Assembly: GCA_902826685.1 (NCBI GenBank)
Contig: CADEFT010000023.1
Location: 1-64,000 of the forward strand
DNA: 64,000 nt
Direction: 5' to 3'
Source: an uncultured Acidobacteriota bacterium
GTDB lineage: Bacteria > Acidobacteriota > Terriglobia > Bryobacterales > Bryobacteraceae
Numbering within the stretch: the first letter of the stretch is position 1; the number at the start of each line of letters is the position of its first letter. The position numbers were made by a program, and so were the translations under genes. Of the stretch, positions 26,094 to 35,445 are shown piece after piece. The notes under the pieces are model-generated. The model had not been told where the DNA came from and made no database searches. It worked only from the letters and a program-made list of their open reading frames with translations.

Positions 26094-27500
26094 CTACGCG
26101 AGAATCGCCTTGACGATCTGGCCGTGCACCTCGGTCAACCGCTCCCGGCGGCCCTGGTGCAGGTAGCTCAACTGGTCCTGGCTCAGGCCCATCTGGTGCA
26201 GCACGGTGGCGTGCAGGTCGCGGAAGTGCATGGTGTCCTGAACGGCTTTCAGTCCGATATCGTCGGTGGCCCCATAGGCCATGCCGCCCTTGAAGCCGCC
26301 TCCGGCCACCCACATGCTGAAGCCCGTGTTGTGATGGTCGCGTCCGCTGCCGCGCTCGGATTCCGGCGACCGGCCAAACTCGCCGCCCCACAGTACGATC
26401 GTCGAATCGAGCAAGCCGCGCCTCTTCAAATCCATCACCAGCGCCGCCGTGGGCCGATCGGTCAGCGAGGCCATCCGCGCATGATTTTTCTCCACGTCGG
26501 AATGGGCGTCCCACTCCGTTTCGGCTCCGCCGCCACCCGCCACCACGCAAACGAAACGGACTCCCTTTTCCACCAGCCGGCGCGCCAGCAGGCATCGGCG
26601 CCCGTAGTCGTCGGTGTCCGGCTTGCCCACACCGTAAAGATCGCGGGTTTCCTGGGGCTCGCTCGCGAGATCGAAAACCTCCGGCGCTTCGGTCTGCATC
26701 TTGAACGCCGTGTCGTAGGCCGACATGCGAGCCGCAAACTCGGTGTCCTCGCCGTTATTGGTTTCGTTGATGGCGCGCAGCAGTTCCATCGTCTTGCGCC
26801 GCCGCTCGAGCGTGACGCCATCGGGCAGCTCCAGGTTTAGCACCGGCCGCTTGCCCGCGCGGAACATCGCCGGCTGATAGACGGCCGGCAGAAAGCCGTT
26901 GGTGTACATCGGCTGGCCCGCTTCCGGAGCGCCGTGCGGATCGGGCATGACCACGTAAGCCGGAAGATTATCCGCCCGGCTGCCAAGTCCATAGGCGATC
27001 CAGCTCCCCATCGCCGGAAAGCCCGGAATCACGCGTCCCGACATCAACTGATACTGCGCCGCCGAATGAACCACCATGTCGCCGTACATGCCGCGCAGCA
27101 CGCAGATGTCGTCGGCGATCTTCTGCTGATGGGGCAGCAGATCGGAAATCTCGATGCCGCCCTGGCCGTAGCGGGCGAAGGTGCGCTTGGTGCCCAGCAG
27201 CCGCGAATTCGCGTTGACGTTTTGATACTCGACGTCGCCGAATTCCGCCGGACGCTTCTGCCCGCTCAGCTTGTTCAGCAGCGGCTTGGGATCGAACGTT
27301 TCGACATGCGAAGGACCACCCGCCTGGAACAGGAAGATGAACGACTTGGCCTTGGCTTCAAAGTGCGGCGGCTTGGGCGCCAGCGGATTGTACCGTTCCG
27401 CCTTCGCCATCATCGACGCGAACGCCAATGAGCCGGTGCCACAGAAACAATCGGTGAGAAACTCGCGCCGGTTCCGGTTATATCGAATATGTTCTGCCAT
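26094..27500 (-). CDS. DUF1501-family exported protein
   Basis: 468 aa. The N-terminus contains NRREFLTDCFCGTGSLAFAS, a signal-like segment with RR and Cys residues. The DUF1501 core (alkaline-phosphatase-like superfamily) shows FIFLFQAGGPSHVETFDPKP, GRVIPGFPAMGSWIAYGLGS, DYGRRCLLARRLVEKGVRFV, WDAHSDVEKNH, LWGGEFGRSPE and GSGRDHHNTGFSMWVAGGG. It starts 2 nt after the DUF1553 stop. This pair is widespread in Planctomycetes, Verrucomicrobia and Acidobacteria; no reaction is established for it. Its final 100 bp are the template of the tandem repeat array immediately downstream. Confidence 0.92.
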   Translation of the reverse strand: MAEHIRYNRNRREFLTDCFCGTGSLAFASMMAKAERYNPLAPKPPHFEAKAKSFIFLFQAGGPSHVETFDPKPLLNKLSGQKRPAEFGDVEYQNVNANSRLLGTKRTFARYGQGGIEISDLLPHQQKIADDICVLRGMYGDMVVHSAAQYQLMSGRVIPGFPAMGSWIAYGLGSRADNLPAYVVMPDPHGAPEAGQPMYTNGFLPAVYQPAMFRAGKRPVLNLELPDGVTLERRRKTMELLRAINETNNGEDTEFAARMSAYDTAFKMQTEAPEVFDLASEPQETRDLYGVGKPDTDDYGRRCLLARRLVEKGVRFVCVVAGGGGAETEWDAHSDVEKNHARMASLTDRPTAALVMDLKRRGLLDSTIVLWGGEFGRSPESERGSGRDHHNTGFSMWVAGGGFKGGMAYGATDDIGLKAVQDTMHFRDLHATVLHQMGLSQDQLSYLHQGRRERLTEVHGQIVKAILA

Positions 27501-27502
27501 GG

Positions 27503-29500
27503 TTAGTTCACGTAAAGAAACGGATTCATGTTGAACAGGGTGAGGGCGAATTCCTTCCAGACTTCACGGTCTTCCGGTGCCTCGCCGAGATACTTGAGCG
27601 CCAGCGCGGTTTCTTTGATCGAAGGGGCGCGGCCCGCTGTGAGCCGCCAGGCCAGATCGATGCGCGACGGCGTGGTCTTGCGCTCCTCAAACAGCCGTCC
27701 GGCGAGCGACCGCGCCAGATCGTTGGAAACCTTGCCGTTCAGCAGTTCGAGTGCCTGCGGCGCGTGCGTCGACTGGTCGCGCCGCGCGCAGGAAAGCAGC
27801 GTATCCGGCGAATCGAACACCTGCATGAAGGGCAGAATCAGGTTCCGCTTGTAGATGAGGTAGATGGTGCGCCGGTCGTGTTCGGTCTTGTCTTTGGTGG
27901 GCTGCCAGTACTGAGGCCGCTTCAGATCCTTAATCAATTCCGGGTCGATGCTGACCATCACGCTGCGGCCACCGGCTTTCTCGTTCAGACGGCCCGACAC
28001 GGCGAGCATCGCATCGCGGATCTCTTCGGCCGACAGGCGCCGTTTGTTGAACTTCCACAGCAGCTTGTTATCCGGATCCTTTTCGGCCGCCACTTTTTCC
28101 AGAGGGGAACGGCCGGCCTGGCGATACGCGCTCGATAGGAGAATCATGCGATGCATCGGCTTCAGCTTCCAGCCGCCTTCGACGAAACGGTTGGCGAGAA
28201 AATCGAGCAGTTCGGGATGCGTGGGCTTCGTACCCATGCGTCCGAAATCGTTGGGCGTGGTCACAATGCCTTGGCCGAAATGGTTCTGCCACAACCGGTT
28301 CACGTACACGCGCGCGGTTAGGGGATTGGCCGGATCGATGACCCACTCGGCGAGCTTGGTACGCGGCTTTGCGGAGTCGGCCGGCATCTCCGGGGTTCCG
28401 TCTTCCAGCAGCACGCCAGGCGGCCGCATACCCACGCGCTCGCCCTTGTTGCGATAGTCGCCGCGCCCCAGGATGTGGATCGGCGTCATGTCCTTGGGTT
28501 CGTTTCGCACCGCGTACATGGCCGTCAGAGGCAGGGGCATCTTCTCATCAAGCGCTTCGAGTTTGGTGAGAATCTCACCCTTTTTCTCTTCCGTGGCGCG
28601 CCGCATCTGGCGGCGCAGATCGGTCATTTCCTTTTCGAGCGGATCGACCGTCGCCTTCCAGGCCGCGCGTTCCTCGGGCGTCGCCACCACGATGTCGTGA
28701 GCCTGCGTCTGGGCGAAGTAGCCCTGCATGCGGTAGTAGTCGGATTGGCGGATGGGGTCGAATTTATGATCGTGGCAGCGCGCGCAGCCGAGCGTGACGC
28801 CAAGCAGCGCGCCGCCGACGATGTTGGTCATTTCCGTGAGCACTTCGGTACGCGAGCTGGCCACCTCCTGGTTGCCGGCGTTTTTGCGCAGCGGGCCCAG
28901 CCGGTTGAAGCCGCTGGCCACGGTGAGCGTCTCATTGTCCGGATTGATCTCGTCTCCGGCCAGTTGCTCCTTCAGAAATTCGTTGTAGGGCTTATCGCTG
29001 TTCAGGCTGTGAATCACGTAGTCGCGATAGCGCCAGGCGTCGGGCCGGTGCGTGTCGTATTCATACCCGTCGGATTCGGCGAAACGTACCACATCGAGCC
29101 AGTGGCTGGCCCAGCGTTCGCCGTAACGGGGCGACGCCAGCAGGCGCTCCACCAGGTTTTCGTAAGCTTTGGGCGAACGGTCGTTGACGAACGCGGCAAC
29201 CTCTTGCGGCGTGGCGGGCAGGCCATGCAGGTCCTGCGTGAGGCGGCGGATCAGGGTGATGCGATCGGCGGCGGGCGCGGGGGCGAGGCCGTTTTTGCGC
29301 AGGGCATCGAGGACGAACGCGTCGACTGGCGTGCGGACCCAGGGGTCGCGCAACGCGGGCGGCTTCACCGCGCCGCGAGGCTGAAACGCCCAGTGTTTGC
29401 GTTCCGCGGGTTTATAGGTTGGCAGCGGAGCGAATCCGTCGACGCTCTCCCATGCCAATGCGATTCCGGTGAAGACGGCGATAGCGGCGATAAAGCGCAT
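27503..29500 (-). CDS. DUF1549/DUF1553 secreted protein with C-x2-C-H motif
   Basis: 665 aa with a signal peptide (MRFIAAIAVFTGIALAW). The DUF1549 part at about 55-260 has HWAFQP, PVDAFVLDALRKNGLAP, RYGERWASHWLDVVRFAESD and GCARCHDHKFDP. The CARCH sequence looks like a haem-attachment or metal site. The DUF1553 part at about 380-630 has WVIDPANPLTARVYVNRLWQ, HFGQGIVTTPNDFG, THPELLDFLA and MHRMILLSSAYRQ. It is co-transcribed with the DUF1501 gene 2 nt downstream. An electron-transfer or polysaccharide-related role has been proposed for such pairs because some carry cytochrome domains; this copy has only the one CxxCH. Confidence 0.92.
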   Translation of the reverse strand: MRFIAAIAVFTGIALAWESVDGFAPLPTYKPAERKHWAFQPRGAVKPPALRDPWVRTPVDAFVLDALRKNGLAPAPAADRITLIRRLTQDLHGLPATPQEVAAFVNDRSPKAYENLVERLLASPRYGERWASHWLDVVRFAESDGYEYDTHRPDAWRYRDYVIHSLNSDKPYNEFLKEQLAGDEINPDNETLTVASGFNRLGPLRKNAGNQEVASSRTEVLTEMTNIVGGALLGVTLGCARCHDHKFDPIRQSDYYRMQGYFAQTQAHDIVVATPEERAAWKATVDPLEKEMTDLRRQMRRATEEKKGEILTKLEALDEKMPLPLTAMYAVRNEPKDMTPIHILGRGDYRNKGERVGMRPPGVLLEDGTPEMPADSAKPRTKLAEWVIDPANPLTARVYVNRLWQNHFGQGIVTTPNDFGRMGTKPTHPELLDFLANRFVEGGWKLKPMHRMILLSSAYRQAGRSPLEKVAAEKDPDNKLLWKFNKRRLSAEEIRDAMLAVSGRLNEKAGGRSVMVSIDPELIKDLKRPQYWQPTKDKTEHDRRTIYLIYKRNLILPFMQVFDSPDTLLSCARRDQSTHAPQALELLNGKVSNDLARSLAGRLFEERKTTPSRIDLAWRLTAGRAPSIKETALALKYLGEAPEDREVWKEFALTLFNMNPFLYVN

Positions 29501-29567
29501 AGGGAAGTGGCTTCGACAGTGAGTCTATCATGCTTCAGAGCCATGTCAGGCGCGCACGGGAGCGCCA

Positions 29568-29792
29568 TCAGCCTAAGAGTGAAAAGTAGCGCTCGCGGGA
29601 GATTCCTGCCAGACCAAGATTGTTCTTGATGATGAACACCGGCACCGAAGAATATTTGGGGATTACGATCGGCCGGACTACGCCCGGTTTGGTAAAGACC
29701 ATGTGGTCACCCTCTGTTCGCACGTGTCTGAAGCCACTGGCCTCGAATACTCTGACCAAGGCTTTATAAGAGACCGGACTAAGCTTTGGCAT
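29568..29792 (-). CDS. hicA: HicA-type toxin (YcfA family)
   Basis: 74 aa from the ATG at 29792 (a TTG at 29795 is adjacent). The double-stranded-RNA-binding-like HicA fold shows GFRHVRTEGDHMVFTKPG with the catalytic His of GDH, PIVIPKYSSVPVFIIKNNLG and a terminal ISRERYFSLL. HicA toxins cleave mRNA. The start lies inside the end of the HicB-like gene (14-17 nt overlap), so the antitoxin is translated first. The region is lower in GC than its neighbours, consistent with a mobile toxin-antitoxin cassette. Confidence 0.85.
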   Translation of the reverse strand: MPKLSPVSYKALVRVFEASGFRHVRTEGDHMVFTKPGVVRPIVIPKYSSVPVFIIKNNLGLAGISRERYFSLLG

Positions 29793-30063
29793 CAAGCTGA
29801 GGAATCGTAAGGGAAACCCTTTCTACGCTGACCATTTTGGGGCCTTCCAGCTTGGACCGCCGTGTTACGTAACCAGCTTCCTGAAGAATTCGCTCAAGGG
29901 TGCCAATGCGATCCGCCTCCTCAAGAAACAGTCTCACGGCCGTCTTCAGATTCTCAACGGCCCTTGGCTTGGTGCTTCCGCAGGAAGACACGTCCAACTC
30001 CAGGGCGTGGGCGACGAAAGTTCGCCCCTCTTTGAAGATTCGCGTGTTGAAATGGATTTGCAC
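29779..30063 (-). CDS. hicB: HicB-type antitoxin
   Basis: 94 aa. The partial RNase-H-like HicB fold is recognisable: FNTRIFKEGRTFVAHALELD, SSCGSTKPRAVENLKTAVRL and FLEEADRIGTLERILQEAGY. There is no obvious C-terminal helix-turn-helix or ribbon-helix-helix, so autoregulation may be weak or rely on HicA binding. It precedes and overlaps hicA, the reverse of the common hicAB order. Confidence 0.8.
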   Translation of the reverse strand: MQIHFNTRIFKEGRTFVAHALELDVSSCGSTKPRAVENLKTAVRLFLEEADRIGTLERILQEAGYVTRRSKLEGPKMVSVERVSLTIPQLDAKA

Positions 30064-30127
30064 TGACGGCCTACCTGCTTCATCGTATCAAGCGTTTCTC
30101 TGCCTCCTCTATAGTGAAGAAGGAAGC

Positions 30128-31738
30128 ATGAGCAAAGAAATCGGAAAAGTGCTCGGCACCGCCGACGCGCAGCCGCTCGATTTCTGGATCGCCGTTCCGT
30201 CCGAAGAAAAGCTGCAACTGGACGACATCGTTTTGGCGCGGCGCGAATTGGCGGGCGGCGAGACGGTAACGCTGTACGGCATCGTCGATATCCTGGCCGC
30301 GCGCCACGAAGGGGCCAGGCTTGAGACCGACGTTTTTCTTTCCGTGGAAGGCGTGATCCCGTTGACGCATTCGGTGCGGGCTCATGTCACCGTAACGCGC
30401 GTCGAGCCCGAGATCTTCGTGCCGCCGCTGCCCGGTGCCCCGGTTCTGCGCGCCGAAGGCGCTGACCGCGAACTGGCGCTCTTCTTCGAAAACATGCGGC
30501 CGTTCCCGCTCGGTCTGGCGCGCGATGGGGAGCCGGTCTACGGGAACTTCGAGTTTCTCGACGGCTCGCGCGGCGCCCACATCAATATCTCGGGTATCTC
30601 GGGCGTGGCCACTAAGACGACTTACGCCACGTTTTTGCTCTACGGCATCTTTCAGTCGGGTCTATTGGCCGGCGCGGGCACTAACACCCACGCGTTGATT
30701 TTCAATGCCAAAGGAGAAGATCTGTTGTGGCTCGATAAGCCGAACGCCAAATTGCGGCTCGAGGATGAAGCGCGATACCGCAAACTGGGTCTGAAGCCGG
30801 GAGCCTTTCCCGACGTGGCGATCTACGCGCCGGTCCAGAAGAATTCCCAGGCGCTGGTGCCCGACGTCGGCCAGCGGCTCGATGCCACCGGCTACTGCTG
30901 GTCGATTGAAGAGTTCTGCCGGCAGCGCTACCTGCGGTTCCTGTTTGCCGAAGGCGACGATGAGTCGAGCCAGATTGCGGCCGTCATCGAACGGGTGGAA
31001 TCGCGCCTGGCGCAAAGCGACGTACGCGCCCTCGACGATTTCAACCAACTGGTGGAGTTCATTCGAACCAACCTCGACGATTGGGCGGGCGGCTACGCGA
31101 CGGGCACCCGCGCGGCGTTTGAGCGGCGGCTGGACGCTTCGGCGCCCCGCGTGGGCCACATGATTCGCGGAGCGATGGAGGATCCCGATCGCCATCGCTT
31201 GAACTGGAAGCGGGCGCAGGTCACCGTCATCGACATCCATAACCTGCACGACCGCGCCAAGCGCTTCGTGATCGGCGTGGTGCTGAAGCGCATGTTCGAG
31301 GATAAGGAACAATCGGGCACGCGGGTGCCACTCGCTTTCGTGGTGCTCGATGAGTTGAATAAGTACGCGCCGCGCGAAGGATGGAGCCCGATTAAGGACG
31401 TGATTCTCGACATGGCCGAGCGGGGCCGCAGCCTGGGTGTGATTCTCATCGGCGCCGAACAGACGGCGAGCCAGATTGAACGGCGCGTGGTGGCCAACTC
31501 GGCGTTTCGCGTGGTGGGCCGCCTCGATCTGGCCGAGGCGCAGCAGCACGAGTATGCGTTTCTGCCCGCCGCCAGCCGCGCCCGCGCGGGCATTTTGAAG
31601 CCCGGCACGGTCATCGTCAGCCAGCCCGAAATTCCCGTGCCGCTGCTGGTGCAGTTTCCGTTCCCCGCCTGGGCCACCCGGCACAGCGAAGTGGAAGCCG
31701 CCGTGGCCGCCGGTGCCGGAGATCCGTTCCCCGATTGA
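30128..31738 (+). CDS. HerA-like ATPase (DUF87-type hexameric helicase/translocase)
   Basis: 536 aa from the ATG at 30128 behind AAGGAAGC; the open frame further upstream is antisense to hicB. An N-terminal beta-rich HAS-barrel-like domain (about 1-130, LDFWIAVPSEEKLQLDDIV) precedes a RecA-type ATPase. The nucleotide site is degenerate: HINISGISGVATKTTYATFLL occupies the P-loop position, and Walker B is PLAFVVLDELNKYAP. Further HerA features are DMAERGRSLGVILIGAEQTA and VVANSAFRVVGRLD. The stop is one base before sbcD, so herA, sbcD and sbcC form a tight operon, as archaeal herA lies with mre11-rad50. No NurA-like nuclease is seen. Confidence 0.88.
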   Translation: MSKEIGKVLGTADAQPLDFWIAVPSEEKLQLDDIVLARRELAGGETVTLYGIVDILAARHEGARLETDVFLSVEGVIPLTHSVRAHVTVTRVEPEIFVPPLPGAPVLRAEGADRELALFFENMRPFPLGLARDGEPVYGNFEFLDGSRGAHINISGISGVATKTTYATFLLYGIFQSGLLAGAGTNTHALIFNAKGEDLLWLDKPNAKLRLEDEARYRKLGLKPGAFPDVAIYAPVQKNSQALVPDVGQRLDATGYCWSIEEFCRQRYLRFLFAEGDDESSQIAAVIERVESRLAQSDVRALDDFNQLVEFIRTNLDDWAGGYATGTRAAFERRLDASAPRVGHMIRGAMEDPDRHRLNWKRAQVTVIDIHNLHDRAKRFVIGVVLKRMFEDKEQSGTRVPLAFVVLDELNKYAPREGWSPIKDVILDMAERGRSLGVILIGAEQTASQIERRVVANSAFRVVGRLDLAEAQQHEYAFLPAASRARAGILKPGTVIVSQPEIPVPLLVQFPFPAWATRHSEVEAAVAAGAGDPFPD

Positions 31739-31739
31739 T

Positions 31740-32900
31740 ATGCGGTTTCTGCATACCGGCGACTGGCACATCGGCAAGAGCCTCTACGGACATTCGAGAC
31801 TCGACGAACAGCGGAAGCTCTCCGAGGAAATCGTCGGGATCGCGGTGCGCGAGAAGATCGGCTGCCTGTTGTTTGCCGGCGACCTGTACGATTCCCTCGC
31901 CCCCACGGCCGAGGCCGAGCAACTGGTCTATCACTTCTTCGGGGAACTGGCCGAACGGCGCATCCGGTCCGTGGTGATTGGCGGCAATCACGATCATCCG
32001 CGCCGGCTGCAGGCGGTGCGGCCCGTGCTCGATCGTCTGCAGATACACGTTTGCGCCGAAGTGCAGCGTCCCGCCGATGGAGGTGTCATCGAGTTCGATG
32101 CGGGCGGCGAGAAGGTGCGCATCGCCCAACTGCCATGGGTATGGGCGGCAAAACTCACCCCCGCCGAAGACGCGTTGGGACCGCAGGACAAGCTTGCCTT
32201 GAAGTATCTGGAACGGATACAGGGCATGATCGCGCAGTTGACGGCGGGCTTCACGCCCGACGCGGTGAACGTGCTGCTGGGTCATTTGTATGTCGCCAAT
32301 GCTGAGGTCAGCCCGGGCGCCGAACGCGTGCTCTGTACGGCGCAGGGCTACGCCGTCCCGGCGCCCATGTTTCCTCCAACCGCCTCTTATCTCGCGCTTG
32401 GCCATTTGCATCGCCCGCAGGAGATGGCCGCCCCTAGCCCGTTGTATTACTGCGGTTCGCCGATGCAACTCGACTTCGGGGAACAGGGCCAGTCCAAGCG
32501 CGTCGTCATCGTGGATGCCAAGGCCGGGCGGAAGGCGAAGATCGAAAGCATCCCGCTGCGCGGCTCCCGCGGTCTGCGGGACGTGCGCGGCACGCTGGCG
32601 GAACTGACCGCGCGCGCCGCCGAGTTCGGTTCCGATTTCCTGCGCGTGGCCGTGGAGGTGGAGCAGCCGCAGTTGGGATTGGCCGAAAAGATTCGCGAGA
32701 TTCTGCCCCATGCGGTGCAGGTGATTCCGGAACTGCCGGCTTCAAGCCGGAACCGCCCGGCCGAATCCACCGTGGAAGCTCTGAGCCCCGCTGAGTTGTT
32801 TGCGCGCTACTACGCGCGGGAACGGGGCGGGGAAGCGCCTTCGGGCCTGATCGAAGCTTTCACGGAACTTTACGAGGAGGCATCCGGTGCGTCCCGTTAA
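31740..32900 (+). CDS. sbcD: SbcD/Mre11-family exonuclease subunit
   Basis: 386 aa. Calcineurin-like phosphoesterase motifs are intact: LHTGDWHIGKSLYG (D-x-H), LFAGDLYDSLAP (GD), VIGGNHDHPRR (GNHD), NVLLGHLYV and YLALGHLHRPQ. The C-terminal capping region (about 280-386) ends in an acidic helix. With SbcC it forms the nuclease that trims hairpins and protein-blocked DNA ends. Its start follows the herA stop by one base, and its end overlaps sbcC by 14 nt. Confidence 0.95.
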   Translation: MRFLHTGDWHIGKSLYGHSRLDEQRKLSEEIVGIAVREKIGCLLFAGDLYDSLAPTAEAEQLVYHFFGELAERRIRSVVIGGNHDHPRRLQAVRPVLDRLQIHVCAEVQRPADGGVIEFDAGGEKVRIAQLPWVWAAKLTPAEDALGPQDKLALKYLERIQGMIAQLTAGFTPDAVNVLLGHLYVANAEVSPGAERVLCTAQGYAVPAPMFPPTASYLALGHLHRPQEMAAPSPLYYCGSPMQLDFGEQGQSKRVVIVDAKAGRKAKIESIPLRGSRGLRDVRGTLAELTARAAEFGSDFLRVAVEVEQPQLGLAEKIREILPHAVQVIPELPASSRNRPAESTVEALSPAELFARYYARERGGEAPSGLIEAFTELYEEASGASR

Positions 32901-35445
32901 GCTCGTGCTCGAAGGATTCACCAGTTTCGCCGCCCGCGCCGAGATCGATTTCGAAGGGTTGGACTTGTTCGCGATCACCGGGCCCACCGGTGCCGGGAAA
33001 AGTTCGATTCTCGATGGCATCCTGTTCGCGCTGTTCGGCGAAACGTCGCGCCGCGTTTCGGTGGCGGAACTACGGACGCAGGCGGCGCCGGCGATGAAAG
33101 TGCAACTCGAATTCGCGTGCGGGGAGCGCGGGTTTCTGGTGAGCCGCGTCTATCGCGGTAAGTCGGCCGTGGAGTTTCAACTGCACGAGCGCGAGGGAGA
33201 GAAATGGAAGCTGCTCACGGCGCAGGCCAAGCAGGGCGGGGAAGAGATTGAGCGCGCCGTGGGTTTGGACTTCGATGGGTTCACCCGCGCCGTGATTCTG
33301 CCGCAGGGCGCGTTTGACGAATTCCTGCGCGGCAACCCGGAGCGGCGGACCAAGATCCTGATGGACCTGTTGAACCTGCATCTTTACCAGTCGATGATGC
33401 AGAGCGCCAACGCCCGAGCGGCGCGGCTGCGCGATGAGACCGGATCGCTCGAACGGCAGTTGGAAACCGACTATGCCGGCGCCACGCCAGAGTCGCGAGC
33501 GAGGATCGAGGAGGCCGTCGCCCGCCTGAGGCGCGAGTTGGAGAGCAATCGCGCACGTCAGGAGGAACTGGCGCCAGTCCGGCAGCGGCTGATCGAGCTT
33601 GTGAGTGCGCGCGAGCAATGGCAGCGGATGCGGGCTGAGCTCGAAGCGGCACGACGGACCGAGCGCGATCGCGCCGGGCAAGAGCGGGAGACTTCCCTCC
33701 GCATGGAAGAAGCGGTGCGGCGCAAAGCCGATGCCGATGCCGCCATGGAGCGGACCGGGTTTCAGCCGCCGGTTTATGAACAGTTGATGGAGGCGACGCC
33801 GCTCGCCCGGCAGATTGAGACCTTGAAGTCCGATTTGATGGAGCGCCGGGCGCGCCGGAAACAAGCCGCGGCCGCGCAGACGGCGTCTGAAACCGCCGCG
33901 CTGGCAGCGATGGCGTCGCTGAATGCGGCGCGCCAAGCGTTGCAGGTCGGCTCTCATGCCGAAGCGCGGCGCCGCTATGGATCGAGCGACATGGCGGCGG
34001 GGCTGGCCGCCGGCCTCATCGCCTCAAGCGTCGACACGACGATCGAACCCACGTTGAAACAGGCCCTGGAACAGGCTGAGAGGGACCTGGATCATCTGCG
34101 CGCGGCGGATCTGAGACAGCACTTGAAAACGGGTGAGCCTTGCCCGGTGTGTGACCAGATTGTGAAGAAGCTGCCGAGCGGCGCGGACGCGAACACGGCG
34201 GAGGCGGCACGGAAACACCTGGAAGATACGCGCCGCCAGTGGAACGATTACCAACTGCGGCTGGCCGGATGGAGCGAGAAAAACCGGCAGGCGTTCGCGC
34301 TGGTAGGCGAGGTGCTGGACCCGGCGGGCGCGCTCGAGGTGCTGGCGTCGCGACTGGAGCAATTGGAGGACGCCGAGCGCAAAGGCGACGCCGCGCGGCG
34401 CGATCTCGACGCGCGGGCCGCCGAATCGGAGCGGCTCGAAGGAGAAATTCAAACGGCCACGGACCGGCTGCGCGCGGCGAGCGCGGAACTCGTCCGTTAT
34501 CCCGATTGGAACGCCCTGCCGGTGGAGGAACTGGAAGAGAATCTCAAGCGGCAGCGTACGGCCAAGACGCGCCTCGACGAGTTGAGACGCGACGGGGAGG
34601 AGGCGGCCAAGGCGCACGTGCGGGCGTTGGAGGCTTCGGCTCAGGTGCGTGCCGATTTGCTGTTTCTGGCCAAAAGCATCGAAGAGAAGGCGGTGCAGAC
34701 GGAGGCGGCGGCGCGGCGTGTAAAAGAGATCGAAGGGCAATTGGGCTCCTGGTTGACGAAGGAAAGGGAAGTGGAACCGGCGGCGCGCGCTCTGATGGAA
34801 GAGGCCAACACACTGCGCCACGCGCTGGGGCAGTCCGAAACACAACTTGAGATTCTGATCGCTAAGCTCGGGCGCGCGGCGGCGATCCGCTCGGAGATCG
34901 AAGCCAAGAGCGCGGCGGAGCGCCGGTATCGCGAGTTGGGAACGCTGCTCAACGCGCGCAACTTCATTGCATATGTGCAGCGCCAGATGCTCGACCGGCT
35001 GGCGCAACTCGCCTCGAGCCAGTTGTGGACGCTTTCGAACAATCGCTACACGCTGACGCTGAGCCATGAGTCGAACGATTTCTTCGTTGAAGATCATTGG
35101 AACGCCGGAGCCATGCGTTCGGCGCGAACGCTGAGCGGGGGCGAGTCGTTCCTGGCGTCGCTTTCCCTGGCGCTGGCGCTATCGGGCAGCGTGACAGGGA
35201 TGGCGCAGCAGGCGCGTCTGGAATCGCTGTTCCTCGACGAAGGCTTCGCCACCCTCGATGCCGGGAGCCTGCAAACCGCGATGGAAGCCATTCAACTGCT
35301 GGCGTCGGACCGGCGGATGGTGGGTGTGATCTCGCATCTGCCGCAACTGGCCGAGCAGTTGCCAGCGCGTCTGGAAGTGGAGCGATCGGCCACCGGCAGC
35401 GTCGTGCGCCGTCACTCCCATTCGATGGTGGCCGGCGGTTTATGA
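32887..35445 (+). CDS. sbcC: SbcC/Rad50-family ATPase
   Basis: 852 aa, GTG start with GAGGAGG seven bases upstream, inside the sbcD end. The N-terminal ATPase half has FAITGPTGAGKSSILDGI (Walker A) and VILPQGAFDEFLRG (Q-loop). Long coiled coils flank a zinc hook, CPVCDQ, at about residue 418. The C-terminal half has LSGGESFLASLSLALALSG (signature) and LFLDEGFATLD (Walker B/D-loop). The length is at the short end for SbcC (about 1000 in E. coli), through shorter coiled coils. The 3' end overlaps the convergent guaA by 34 nt. Confidence 0.95.
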   Translation: MRPVKLVLEGFTSFAARAEIDFEGLDLFAITGPTGAGKSSILDGILFALFGETSRRVSVAELRTQAAPAMKVQLEFACGERGFLVSRVYRGKSAVEFQLHEREGEKWKLLTAQAKQGGEEIERAVGLDFDGFTRAVILPQGAFDEFLRGNPERRTKILMDLLNLHLYQSMMQSANARAARLRDETGSLERQLETDYAGATPESRARIEEAVARLRRELESNRARQEELAPVRQRLIELVSAREQWQRMRAELEAARRTERDRAGQERETSLRMEEAVRRKADADAAMERTGFQPPVYEQLMEATPLARQIETLKSDLMERRARRKQAAAAQTASETAALAAMASLNAARQALQVGSHAEARRRYGSSDMAAGLAAGLIASSVDTTIEPTLKQALEQAERDLDHLRAADLRQHLKTGEPCPVCDQIVKKLPSGADANTAEAARKHLEDTRRQWNDYQLRLAGWSEKNRQAFALVGEVLDPAGALEVLASRLEQLEDAERKGDAARRDLDARAAESERLEGEIQTATDRLRAASAELVRYPDWNALPVEELEENLKRQRTAKTRLDELRRDGEEAAKAHVRALEASAQVRADLLFLAKSIEEKAVQTEAAARRVKEIEGQLGSWLTKEREVEPAARALMEEANTLRHALGQSETQLEILIAKLGRAAAIRSEIEAKSAAERRYRELGTLLNARNFIAYVQRQMLDRLAQLASSQLWTLSNNRYTLTLSHESNDFFVEDHWNAGAMRSARTLSGGESFLASLSLALALSGSVTGMAQQARLESLFLDEGFATLDAGSLQTAMEAIQLLASDRRMVGVISHLPQLAEQLPARLEVERSATGSVVRRHSHSMVAGGL

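Noticed and set aside
29900..30127. Upstream extension of the HerA frame
   Set aside because: Antisense to hicB; the AAGGAAGC-ATG at 30128 gives a normal start.
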